Source of the DNA: JAZKBN01 sp040388605
GTDB taxonomy: Bacteria > Bacteroidota > Bacteroidia > Cytophagales > Flexibacteraceae
Direction of reading: 5' to 3'
Length of the DNA stretch: 22,617 nucleotides
Assembly: GCA_040388605.1 (NCBI GenBank)
Contig: JAZKBN010000070.1
Span: 1-22,617 of the forward strand
Shown: positions 8,143 through 15,625 of the stretch, one piece after another
Position numbering within the stretch: the stretch's first letter is position 1
Layout of the letters: each line of letters starts with the position of its first letter
The notes under the pieces: generated by a model
Databases searched by the model: none
Seen by the model: the letters and a program-made list of their open reading frames with translations, nothing else
Told to the model about the DNA's origin: nothing
Program-made: the position numbers and the translations under genes

Positions 8143-8901
8143 TTAATGAATTTCAGTAAGCCTGAACATGCCGGAAGCATAATTGTTAGCCAGCGAATCT
8201 GTAGTTGCCGGGTTATTCATCACATTATTGGTTTTTTCGAGATGAATCAGATTTGGGCTTTTGAAAATTTCATCGGCTTCTGCATCAAGGAGCAGGTGGG
8301 CGGTTTGGTTATGCTCTGTCTTAATATACTTGCCTGCCTGCAATGCAGAAAAAGGAAAGCTGAGGGTTCGGTAATTGGCATCGGTACCAACATGATAGGT
8401 GAATGTTTTGGTTTGCCCCTTGCTTAATCTGCTGCCTTCCATTACAAAGAATTTGTAGCCGGTATTCCAATCCCAGGCCATGCCGTTAGCGGGGTCTAAA
8501 TCGCCGGGATTATCAAGCTTATGATTTGCCGAAGAATCAACACCAACAGAGAAAGCCAATTCGTCGAAACCGGTTGCAGGCACGTTGTTGATGTTAATCA
8601 CATGTTCGCCGCTTCCGTTGATTAAGTGGTAGCTTTTAGGTTCGGCCCAGGTAAACCCGTCGGAACTGCGCTTCAGCTTAATATTACTGATGTAGTAGTT
8701 CAGGGTTTTAACTGAAAAGGTATCGCCGGCTGCATTAATATATGTAAGAGTGTTTAAAACAAGGTCTTTACCGTTGCATTTGGGTGCAATATGTATAAAG
8801 ACAGCAGGCGCAACTTCAGGTTCGTTAAGCGGGCCGCATTTGGAAGCGACAAACAGCAAAGCCAAAGCAGGCAGAACGGAAAGGCAGGTTAATTTTCTCA
8901 T
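8143..8901 (-). CDS. MbnP-family copper-binding protein
   Basis: MbnP proteins bind copper outside the cytoplasm. In the characterised case, binding depends on kynurenine formed from a Trp by the partner di-haem protein MbnH. This protein has 252 residues. Family features visible are LNYYISNIKL (67-76), FSVGVDS (117-123) and the highly conserved stretch GDLDPANGMAWDWNTGYKFF (133-152), whose W143-x-W145 pair contains the candidate Trp for modification. The signal peptide is MRKLTCLSVLPALALLFVAS followed by K-C (Cys22). Lys directly before Cys is atypical of a lipobox, so lipid attachment is uncertain. The stop lies 208 nt before the di-haem gene start on the same strand, and the pairing matches the known MbnP-MbnH arrangement. 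No methanobactin precursor was recognised, so this is probably a methanobactin-independent copper pair. Confidence 0.86.
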   Translation of the reverse strand: MRKLTCLSVLPALALLFVASKCGPLNEPEVAPAVFIHIAPKCNGKDLVLNTLTYINAAGDTFSVKTLNYYISNIKLKRSSDGFTWAEPKSYHLINGSGEHVININNVPATGFDELAFSVGVDSSANHKLDNPGDLDPANGMAWDWNTGYKFFVMEGSRLSKGQTKTFTYHVGTDANYRTLSFPFSALQAGKYIKTEHNQTAHLLLDAEADEIFKSPNLIHLEKTNNVMNNPATTDSLANNYASGMFRLTEIH

Positions 8902-9260
8902 TCGGAAAAAAGCTCAAAAACAAGCAGGTGTTTATATGGCAGGTTTGGTAAATCGTAAAATATACCGATTGCACAAAAGCATGGCAGTATATATTGCTTA
9001 ACGTAAACATAATGAAAGAATTGAATGAAAAGTAAAGCCGGAGGCATAAAAAGTTGCTTTAATCATATTGTAATCAATGTTTAATTTGTATATTTACCGG
9101 ATTGCAGGTGTATAGCGTATAAGTATTTAAAAGCGGGCAAAACGATAAAAATTGTAAACCGATTTTGGTTAGTAAGATGTTCTTTTGTCCTCTCTAGTAT
9201 GTCGGATGGAATGTCCGGTTACCAAACCCCCCATTAATACCTGTTTAACCCTGTTAACTG
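8902..9260. other. Divergent intergenic region between the mbnP-like gene and the first T9SS gene
   Basis: This 359-bp AT-rich region separates two divergent genes and must hold at least one promoter. Similar motifs recur: TATACCGATT at 8961-8970 (continuing GCA), TTTACCGGATTGCA at 9093-9106 and TAAACCGATT at 9155-9164. I could not find a convincing pair of Bacteroidota TTTG / TAnnTTTG elements at the right spacing on either strand. The leader just before ATG 9261 is rich in A and C and lacks a Shine-Dalgarno sequence. No gene was recognised. Confidence 0.5.
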
Positions 9261-11153
9261 ATGAAACTTAAATACCTTCTACTCTTTTTGTTCTCCGGCT
9301 CTGTTTTTATGACCGCGAACGCTCAGGTTACCTGGGATAACTTTGATGATGACCGAAAGTGTCATTATACTTATCGTGACGGCGATTTCTCAGTTGTGGC
9401 TAACCCGGCACCAGGTTCTGCAGTTAACTCATCGGCCATGTGCGGTAAATATGTACGTAACGCAACTGCACAGTATGATGTTATGCGTTGTGCTGTTCCC
9501 GGTTTTCTTGATGATTTAACACCTTACTTAACAGGTGCGAAAACACTTTCGGTAAAAGTTTACAGCCCGGGCCCCGGCAAAGCTGTTCAGCTTAGCCTTG
9601 AAGATACCAATGCCACCACAGCCACCAATTACCCAACAGGCAGGCTTGCGGTTTTAACCGGCACAACCCACACTACCAATACCTGGGAAGTAATTAACCT
9701 TACTTTCGCTAACCGCCCCGATGCTGCTGCATCACCAAGCGGAATGAATGTAATGCTGCTTGCCTTCGCCCTTAACTCTAACGACGGCAGCACTTATTAT
9801 TTTGATGATCTCCAGGGCCCAAGCTTCTCTACCAATACAGTTACTGTAGGTGAGCACATGATTTATGCTTTCGAAGGCGCAGACCGTGGTATTTTCGGAT
9901 TCCGTGACGGAACTGAATTCACACAGCCAATTGATAACCCATTGGTGAACACCATTAACGCCAGCCCGCACGCTGCCAAATATGTTCGTAACCCTGCAGT
10001 TCAGTACGATGTTCTTGTAGCCCAGCTTGCAGATTACGCTATTGCAGTTGATGCTTACGCTGCTGCCCGCAAAAAATTCTCAATGAAAGTTTACACTGAT
10101 GCTCCTGTAGGTACTTCAATTGACCTGGTACTTCAAAACAGCATTCGTGCATCCGCGGCTTATCCTGATGGTCGCCACAGTGTTTACCATGCAACCACTA
10201 CTGTAACCGGAACCTGGGAAACCTTGACTTTCGAAAAAACACTTTCTCCTGACCCTAACCAGGACCCTGCCACTATTGACCAGATTGTTCTTGAATTCAA
10301 CCCGAACAGCACCACCGGAAATACCTATTATTTCGATGAGCTTGCCGGCTTTGAAGTAACCACCCGCGTAGTTGATACCAACAGGGATTTCATTTGGGAA
10401 GATTTTAAAAACAACCGCCACATTCAATACCTGAACATGGATGGTGAGCTAAGCAAAGTTTCAAACCCTCTTGCAGCTTCAGATTCAGTTGGTCAGTATA
10501 TCCGCAGCACCGTGCAGTACGATGTTATTATTATGCGCCCGCCAATGGGTTCGTTCACTGCGCTTGATCAATACAAATTGAACACTCGTAAATTCAGCGC
10601 AAAAGTATGGAGCCCTGTTGCCGGTACCAAAATTGGTATTACCCTGCAAGACAGCATGCTGGTTGTAGGCGGTAACTACCCTACAGGTCGTCACTCAGAG
10701 TACAACACCACCACCACTGTGGCAAATGCATGGGAATGGGTAACATTTAACTATACAAATACCCCTGACCGTAACGTGCTTGACGATAATGTTAATACAG
10801 TAGCCGTACTTGTTAACAGCGGAACCACTGCTCCTGTTACAATTCTAATTGACTCTCTTTACGGCCCTACTTTCATTACAGGCGTTAAAGATCGCAAAAA
10901 CACCATTCAGTTCAGCGCCTTCCCGGTACCTGCAACCGATGTGCTTAACGTAGCATTTGACCAAACTGCTCCCGGCCAGGCCAATATTCAAATTTCTGAC
11001 CTAAGCGGACGCATTGTGGCTGTTGCCAATAACAATGGCATAGGTCAGCAAACCAAAGCTGTTAATACAGCCGCTTTAAGCGAAGGCCTGTATTTCTGCA
11101 AGCTTACCACACCTAACGGAACCGCAACACGCAAATTCCAGGTTAAGAGATAG
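9261..11153 (+). CDS. T9SS-secreted protein with three tandem WDNF/PTGRH/YFDE beta-sandwich-like modules
   Basis: This secreted protein of 630 residues has a signal peptide at 1-21 (cut after ANA, before QVTWDNF). Three tandem modules follow at about 24-189, 201-365 and 377-538. Each starts with an aromatic-rich segment (TWDNFDDDR, IYAFEGADR, IWEDFKNNR), then KYVRN/QYIRS plus QYDV, a strand such as FSMKVY or FSAKVW, YPTGR or YPDGRH, TWE or AWE, and ends at YYFDDLQGP, YYFDELAG or LIDSLYGP. A type A T9SS sorting domain spans about 550-630 (FPVPATDVLNV, ISDLSGRIV, GLYFCKL, FQVKR). The module resembles carbohydrate-binding beta-sandwiches in layout, but I do not recognise a named family, so binding to sugar is a guess. 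No catalytic motif was seen. The same module closes the next two proteins. A perfect terminator follows the stop by 11 nt. Confidence 0.9.
   Translation: MKLKYLLLFLFSGSVFMTANAQVTWDNFDDDRKCHYTYRDGDFSVVANPAPGSAVNSSAMCGKYVRNATAQYDVMRCAVPGFLDDLTPYLTGAKTLSVKVYSPGPGKAVQLSLEDTNATTATNYPTGRLAVLTGTTHTTNTWEVINLTFANRPDAAASPSGMNVMLLAFALNSNDGSTYYFDDLQGPSFSTNTVTVGEHMIYAFEGADRGIFGFRDGTEFTQPIDNPLVNTINASPHAAKYVRNPAVQYDVLVAQLADYAIAVDAYAAARKKFSMKVYTDAPVGTSIDLVLQNSIRASAAYPDGRHSVYHATTTVTGTWETLTFEKTLSPDPNQDPATIDQIVLEFNPNSTTGNTYYFDELAGFEVTTRVVDTNRDFIWEDFKNNRHIQYLNMDGELSKVSNPLAASDSVGQYIRSTVQYDVIIMRPPMGSFTALDQYKLNTRKFSAKVWSPVAGTKIGITLQDSMLVVGGNYPTGRHSEYNTTTTVANAWEWVTFNYTNTPDRNVLDDNVNTVAVLVNSGTTAPVTILIDSLYGPTFITGVKDRKNTIQFSAFPVPATDVLNVAFDQTAPGQANIQISDLSGRIVAVANNNGIGQQTKAVNTAALSEGLYFCKLTTPNGTATRKFQVKR
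9330..10874 (+). repeat. Three tandem protein modules (approximately 165 aa each)
   Basis: The copies lie at 9330-9827, 9861-10355 and 10389-10874. They share the landmarks [YF]xR...QYDV, YPxGRHSxY, T[TG]xxWExxTF and the closing YYFDE or IDSLYG. Copies two and three are closer to each other around the central GRHS-Y segment than to copy one. Divergence is considerable, so the triplication is not recent. Confidence 0.85.
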
Positions 11154-11164
11154 TTTGATTCCTG

Positions 11165-11208
11165 AAACCAAGCGCAGCCTGCATTATCTTTAGGCTGCGC
11201 TTGGTTTT
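11165..11208 (+). terminator. Intrinsic terminator after the three-module protein
   Basis: A perfect 16-bp stem: AAACCAAGCGCAGCCT (11165-11180) pairs with AGGCTGCGCTTGGTTT (11192-11207) around an 11-nt loop, then TTTT. It separates the first T9SS gene from the next one, so the latter probably has its own promoter in 11209-11391. Confidence 0.9.
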
Positions 11209-11391
11209 ACTATTTTCAGGCAGTACTGCCACAAAACATTCCGGTAGTATGCAGGGGCGTATATTTTGGCCTGGCATATTTACCAATGCATTCCTTTGCA
11301 TTCCACACCCGTGCAATGGTTGCAAATGCAGTTTGAGCTACCAATCTCAGGCTGAATTACATTTACCTTACCAAATTTAACCTTCTTACCG

Positions 11392-14300
11392 GTGAATAAT
11401 AACTACACATCTGCGCCCTTGCGCAGCAAGTCATTTGACTGTGCATTTTTGCTTGAAAAAGGAAAAAGTGCTTTGAAGTTTTCGGCGCTCCTGTTTTCAA
11501 CTGCTCTTTTTTGCGGCGGATTAACTGCCAATGCAAATTCCGGGACATTAAATACTCCTGCCACGGGTATTGGCTCCGGTAATGCAATTGTAACTGCCGG
11601 CAAAACTGCCGCGCAAAAAAAATCTTCTCAGGCTGTTATAGTGCGTGCCAAAGGTGCAAAATCTGCTGCCGCATGCACCGACCCTGTAATTACCCCCGGC
11701 CCAAGCGGTACCACTATTTGCGCCGGACAAAGCGTAAGCTTAACTGCTGCAGCTGCCGATGTTGGCGGAGCAGGAAACATGCTTCACTTTGAATCTTCGC
11801 GCAATAACTATGTTGAATTGCCTGATTCATTGCATAAATCAATGAACGCCGGCTTTACATTCGAAGGATTTGTAAGAATGGCTTCCCCGGTAGACGGCTA
11901 TGCAAACATTTTTACCTTCGGTTCAAGCAGCTTCCCCAGCGGTACAAATGATAATCACATAGCTTTAAAAATTGACGGTAACGGGCAGTTTACTATTGAT
12001 GCATATAACAGGACTACTAATATAGCCTCTATGCTGAATAACTTTTTTACCTATCCGGCTATTATTGGTACTGCCATGACGCACCTGGCTGTTACCATGG
12101 ATGGTACCAATATCAGCATATTCATTAACGGTAATGCAACTCCTGCATATACCGGTGCATACGGCGTTTTACCGGGCAATATGTATTCTACCGCCAACGG
12201 CCGCACAGGCTGGAATTCCCTTGGCAGAACAATGTACGACGACGGCACTCCCTTGCCTACGTTTAAAGGAGATATGGATGAAGTTCGCTTTTGGAACGTA
12301 GCCCGTACCGGAGCTGAAATTCATGACACATATAATAAAGGTGTTGATAACGACGCACCGGGCCTGCTTGCTGTTTACCATTTTAACGAAGCCACAACAT
12401 ACATCGGCCTGCCTGTAGTAAGTGCAACCGGAAAGTATAATGCTTTACTAAGTAACTCAGCCAATGGCGGTACAGCCAACTTCTTAGCCGGAACCGACCA
12501 ACCTTATGTAGCTTCTTTAATTGGTCCGTATAACCAAACCGCTTATAGCTGGTCTGCACCCGGCAACGATAATTTCTCGACTTCTTCTTCCATTACTGTC
12601 AGCCCCACAACAACAACAGAATATACTGTAACTGCAATTACAGGTTCAGGTTGCACTGCTTCGGCATCTCAAACCGTAACCGTAAACACCGGCTCAATAC
12701 CAACAGTTGACCCTCCGGGTTATTTAGGATGTAACCCATCTGCCACATTTACAGCAAGCGGAGCGGGGCCCTGGATTTGGAGCAACGGTGAAACCACACA
12801 ATCTGTAACACTTACTGCCAGCGATACCTTAACAGTAAGCAACGGCAGCTGTAATTCTGTACCGGTTTTTGTAACTATACTTACGCCTGATATTACTGTT
12901 CCTGTAATAACATCAACTAACCCAAGCTCAACCATCTGCGCAGGGCAGGCAGTAACTTTCGGGGCATTGAGCACCACAACCGGCACAGTAAGCGGCGGAA
13001 ATATGCTTGCCTTTGCATCTAATGCAAACGGCGCCAATTACGTAAGAATGCCTAATAACATTCACCGCAGCATGCAATACCTCACTTTTGAGGCTTATGT
13101 TAGAATTACAAACCCGGTAAACAGCTACGCACCTATCTTCTCACTCGGTACCGATGGTGTTGTGGGCAGCTATCTTTCATTGTATGTTCATGCCGGTGGC
13201 AACATGAGCTTCCTTGCTTATAACCGCAATACAAACGTTACTTATACACGTAATAATTTCTTAACTGCCGGCCATTCATTTACAATGAACACCATGCACC
13301 ACCTTGCTTTTACATTGGATGGTGTTTGGGGCAAACTCTATCTTGACGGTAATGCAGCCTGTGTGGATTCTTTCCCATGTACGCTTCGCCCGGCCCTTTT
13401 GGGTGTGGGTACAGGCAACAGCAACTGGAATATGCTGGGTCATAATATTTATGCCGATGCAACGCCTGAACCTAATTTTAAAGGTTTTATGGATGAAGTT
13501 CGCGTTTGGAATGTTTCACGTACCGGTGCCCAGATAGCAGCTAATTACAGGAATAACCTTGCAGCCGGAACTCCGGGCTTATTGGCTTATTATAAAATGG
13601 ATGAAGCGGTTGATTACGCCGGTTCTACACTTACCGACGCTTCCGGAAGTAATAATAACGCAACGCTTAGCACAACCTACAGAACCGGCACTCCCCTTCC
13701 TTGGGTAGCATCAGGCATAGCCGGTCTGCATTCAGTAAGCTACAAATGGTCTTCACCCGGAAACCCTGACTTCAGGTCTTCTGATACGGTTAGCGTAAGG
13801 CCTTCAGTTACCACAACCTACACGGTTGTAGCGTCAAGCGGAACAGGTTGCGCAAGCAGCTCTGAAGTTACCGTAACTGTAGTTCCGGCCCCATCAGTAA
13901 TTACACAACCTTCAAGCGTAATTTCCTGCAGCGGCACTAATGTTTTTATTGGTGTAGACGCAACAGGCCTTGGCGGCGACAATTACACATGGCAAAGCAG
14001 CCCTGACGGTCTTAACTGGACTAATGTAACGGCCTCTGCTGTTTATTCTAACGTTACTTCTGATACCCTGCGTTTAACAGCGCCCGGTGCCGACCTTAAT
14101 GAGTACAAATACCGCGTTATTATACCTTCAGGCTGCGGCTTGGTTGATACCAGCAATTCTGCAACGCTTACTATAGAAACAGTTGGTACTCCATCTGTAA
14201 CAGTTGCCCACACCCGCGGCGATACAGTTTGCCCCGGCGCTAATATTGTGTTTACAGCCACACCGGTTTCCGGTGGCTTAAACCCGACTTATGTTTGGAA

Positions 14301-15513
14301 AGTGAACGGTAACGTTGTTACAGGAGCAGCTAATACCTATACCACCAATACGCTGCGTACTGCCGATGTTGTTACGGTTACTTTAACCAGCAGCTCACCC
14401 TGCGCAACTGTGCCTACCGCATCTGCTACCGCCCGTTCCATATTTATTCCGCAGACAGGTGACTTACCGGCTTCAGTGGTTATTTCAAGCAGCGTGTCGC
14501 ATCCATGTCCGGGTACAGTTTCATTTACAGCTACTGCTACAAACGGCGGGCCTGCCCCTGACTATTTCTGGCGCGTTAACGGCCAAAATTCAGGTGAAAA
14601 CAGCCCGGTTTTCAGCACTGCAGGCTTAAACCCCGGCGATGTTGTACAGGTTTTTATGTCTTCAAACTTTGCCTGCGCAACTCCTAACATAGCCCAGTCT
14701 AATACCATTACGCTTTGTAATTATGCTGATTACCTGTGGGAAAATTACCGCGATATTCGCCGCGTTTCTTATGTTGATGTACCCGGCTCACTTGATGAAG
14801 CCACTAACCCCGGCCCGAGCATAATAGATAACCAGCCTACAGTTGGCAGGTACACCCGTACCACAGCATCTGATGACCGTATGACTATGACAGTGGATTC
14901 AACCCTGCGCGGTCTTCCGAACTACCTGAGCGGCGCAACCCGTTTTACCATGAAGGCATTCAGCCCTGCAATTGGTACTGTTTACTCAATTACATTAACA
15001 GACCCAATAATGGCTTCAGCATCTGCTTTCCCGGCCGGTCGTTATGCTGTGTTCACAACATCTTCAACTGTAGCTAACCAATGGGAAAACCTTGTATTTG
15101 ATTTTACCTCCCAGCCCGATGCCACAGTACCTGAATCTAAAGTTCTGGGAATGGAGCTTCGTGTAAATCCCGGTACCACGGTAGCATCTGTTGTTTACCT
15201 TGATGAAATATACGGTCCTGTTATTAACATAAGGGTAGGTACAAAATCTAAATTATCAGGCCCTGCATTATCTGCTTTCCCTAACCCTGCAACTGAGGTT
15301 CTTAACCTGCGCTTCAGGAGCATGAAAGGCAACGCTAATGTAACGGTAACAGATATCAGCGGACGCGAAATGTTCAGCCGTGAAGTTTCTGCTGCTGAAA
15401 CCGCAGCCGGAGCCTTAAATATATCAACATCAGGTCTGGGCACAGGCCTATACTTCTGCCGATTTAACAGCGCTTCAGGCTCTTCTGTCCTGCGCTTTAA
15501 CGTGCAGAAATAA
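11392..15513 (+). CDS. Large T9SS-secreted LamG/Ig-like repeat protein (paralogue 1)
   Basis: This 1373-residue secreted protein has a GTG start at 11392; no ATG is available before residue 130. TTG 11449 would give a shorter signal, but the two paralogues also have long n-regions, which supports 11392. The signal hydrophobic core is at about 29-47, with cleavage near ANA. LamG (ConA-like) domains lie at about 128-375 and 536-775, each ending in MDEVRFWN or MDEVRVWN, ...RTGAxI and GLLAxYxxxE. Each LamG is flanked by the two halves of one Ig-like domain (TICAGQSVSLTA before; YSWSAP...SPTTTTEYTV after). An uninterrupted Ig-like domain sits at about 436-496 (GPWIWSNGETTQSV). Three more Ig-like domains follow at about 834-929, 932-1020 and 1026-1109. 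Then come one WDNF-type module at 1115-1280 and a T9SS type A tail at about 1292-1373 (FPNPATEVLNL, DISGREMF, GLYFCRF). A surface adhesin or glycan-binding role is plausible but not shown. It is not an enzyme by any motif I can see. Confidence 0.9.
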   Translation: MNNNYTSAPLRSKSFDCAFLLEKGKSALKFSALLFSTALFCGGLTANANSGTLNTPATGIGSGNAIVTAGKTAAQKKSSQAVIVRAKGAKSAAACTDPVITPGPSGTTICAGQSVSLTAAAADVGGAGNMLHFESSRNNYVELPDSLHKSMNAGFTFEGFVRMASPVDGYANIFTFGSSSFPSGTNDNHIALKIDGNGQFTIDAYNRTTNIASMLNNFFTYPAIIGTAMTHLAVTMDGTNISIFINGNATPAYTGAYGVLPGNMYSTANGRTGWNSLGRTMYDDGTPLPTFKGDMDEVRFWNVARTGAEIHDTYNKGVDNDAPGLLAVYHFNEATTYIGLPVVSATGKYNALLSNSANGGTANFLAGTDQPYVASLIGPYNQTAYSWSAPGNDNFSTSSSITVSPTTTTEYTVTAITGSGCTASASQTVTVNTGSIPTVDPPGYLGCNPSATFTASGAGPWIWSNGETTQSVTLTASDTLTVSNGSCNSVPVFVTILTPDITVPVITSTNPSSTICAGQAVTFGALSTTTGTVSGGNMLAFASNANGANYVRMPNNIHRSMQYLTFEAYVRITNPVNSYAPIFSLGTDGVVGSYLSLYVHAGGNMSFLAYNRNTNVTYTRNNFLTAGHSFTMNTMHHLAFTLDGVWGKLYLDGNAACVDSFPCTLRPALLGVGTGNSNWNMLGHNIYADATPEPNFKGFMDEVRVWNVSRTGAQIAANYRNNLAAGTPGLLAYYKMDEAVDYAGSTLTDASGSNNNATLSTTYRTGTPLPWVASGIAGLHSVSYKWSSPGNPDFRSSDTVSVRPSVTTTYTVVASSGTGCASSSEVTVTVVPAPSVITQPSSVISCSGTNVFIGVDATGLGGDNYTWQSSPDGLNWTNVTASAVYSNVTSDTLRLTAPGADLNEYKYRVIIPSGCGLVDTSNSATLTIETVGTPSVTVAHTRGDTVCPGANIVFTATPVSGGLNPTYVWKVNGNVVTGAANTYTTNTLRTADVVTVTLTSSSPCATVPTASATARSIFIPQTGDLPASVVISSSVSHPCPGTVSFTATATNGGPAPDYFWRVNGQNSGENSPVFSTAGLNPGDVVQVFMSSNFACATPNIAQSNTITLCNYADYLWENYRDIRRVSYVDVPGSLDEATNPGPSIIDNQPTVGRYTRTTASDDRMTMTVDSTLRGLPNYLSGATRFTMKAFSPAIGTVYSITLTDPIMASASAFPAGRYAVFTTSSTVANQWENLVFDFTSQPDATVPESKVLGMELRVNPGTTVASVVYLDEIYGPVINIRVGTKSKLSGPALSAFPNPATEVLNLRFRSMKGNANVTVTDISGREMFSREVSAAETAAGALNISTSGLGTGLYFCRFNSASGSSVLRFNVQK
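11683..12684 (+). repeat. Nested Ig-LamG-Ig unit, paralogue 1, copy 1
   Basis: The Ig N-half is PVITPGPSGTTICAGQSVSL, followed by LamG from GNMLHFES to about 12519, then the Ig C-half YSWSAPGN...ITVSPTTTTEYTV...GSGC. The two halves together match one ordinary Ig-like domain of these proteins. Confidence 0.75.
12901..13881 (+). repeat. Nested Ig-LamG-Ig unit, paralogue 1, copy 2
   Basis: The Ig N-half is PVITSTNPSSTICAGQAVTF, followed by LamG from GNMLAFAS to about 13716, then the Ig C-half YKWSSPGNPDF...SVRPSVTTTYTV...GTGC. The arrangement is as in copy 1. Confidence 0.75.
14734..15231 (+). repeat. WDNF-type module in paralogue 1
   Basis: This single copy of the module is tripled in the 9261 gene: LWENYRDIRR, VGRYTRT, FTMKAFSP, FPAGRYAVF, STVANQWENLVF, VVYLDEIYGP. 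It lies directly before the T9SS tail. Confidence 0.8.
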
Positions 15514-15625
15514 TTATTTCCCTTTGCCGCACCAGCAGGCCGGGCGCAGCTTACGGCCGATTTACAGTTCGGTTAGCCAATTACAGGTACTGTACTTTCT
15601 GTTCACCATACATACCAATATACCC

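Noticed and set aside
15538..15558. GGCCG ... CGGCC hairpin after paralogue 1 as a terminator
   Set aside because: Only a 5-bp stem with an 11-nt loop and no T-tract behind it.
15524..15625. TTG start at 15524 for paralogue 2
   Set aside because: The region is the spacer after the previous gene; ATG 15626 starts a signal peptide preceded by the leader type seen for the sister gene.
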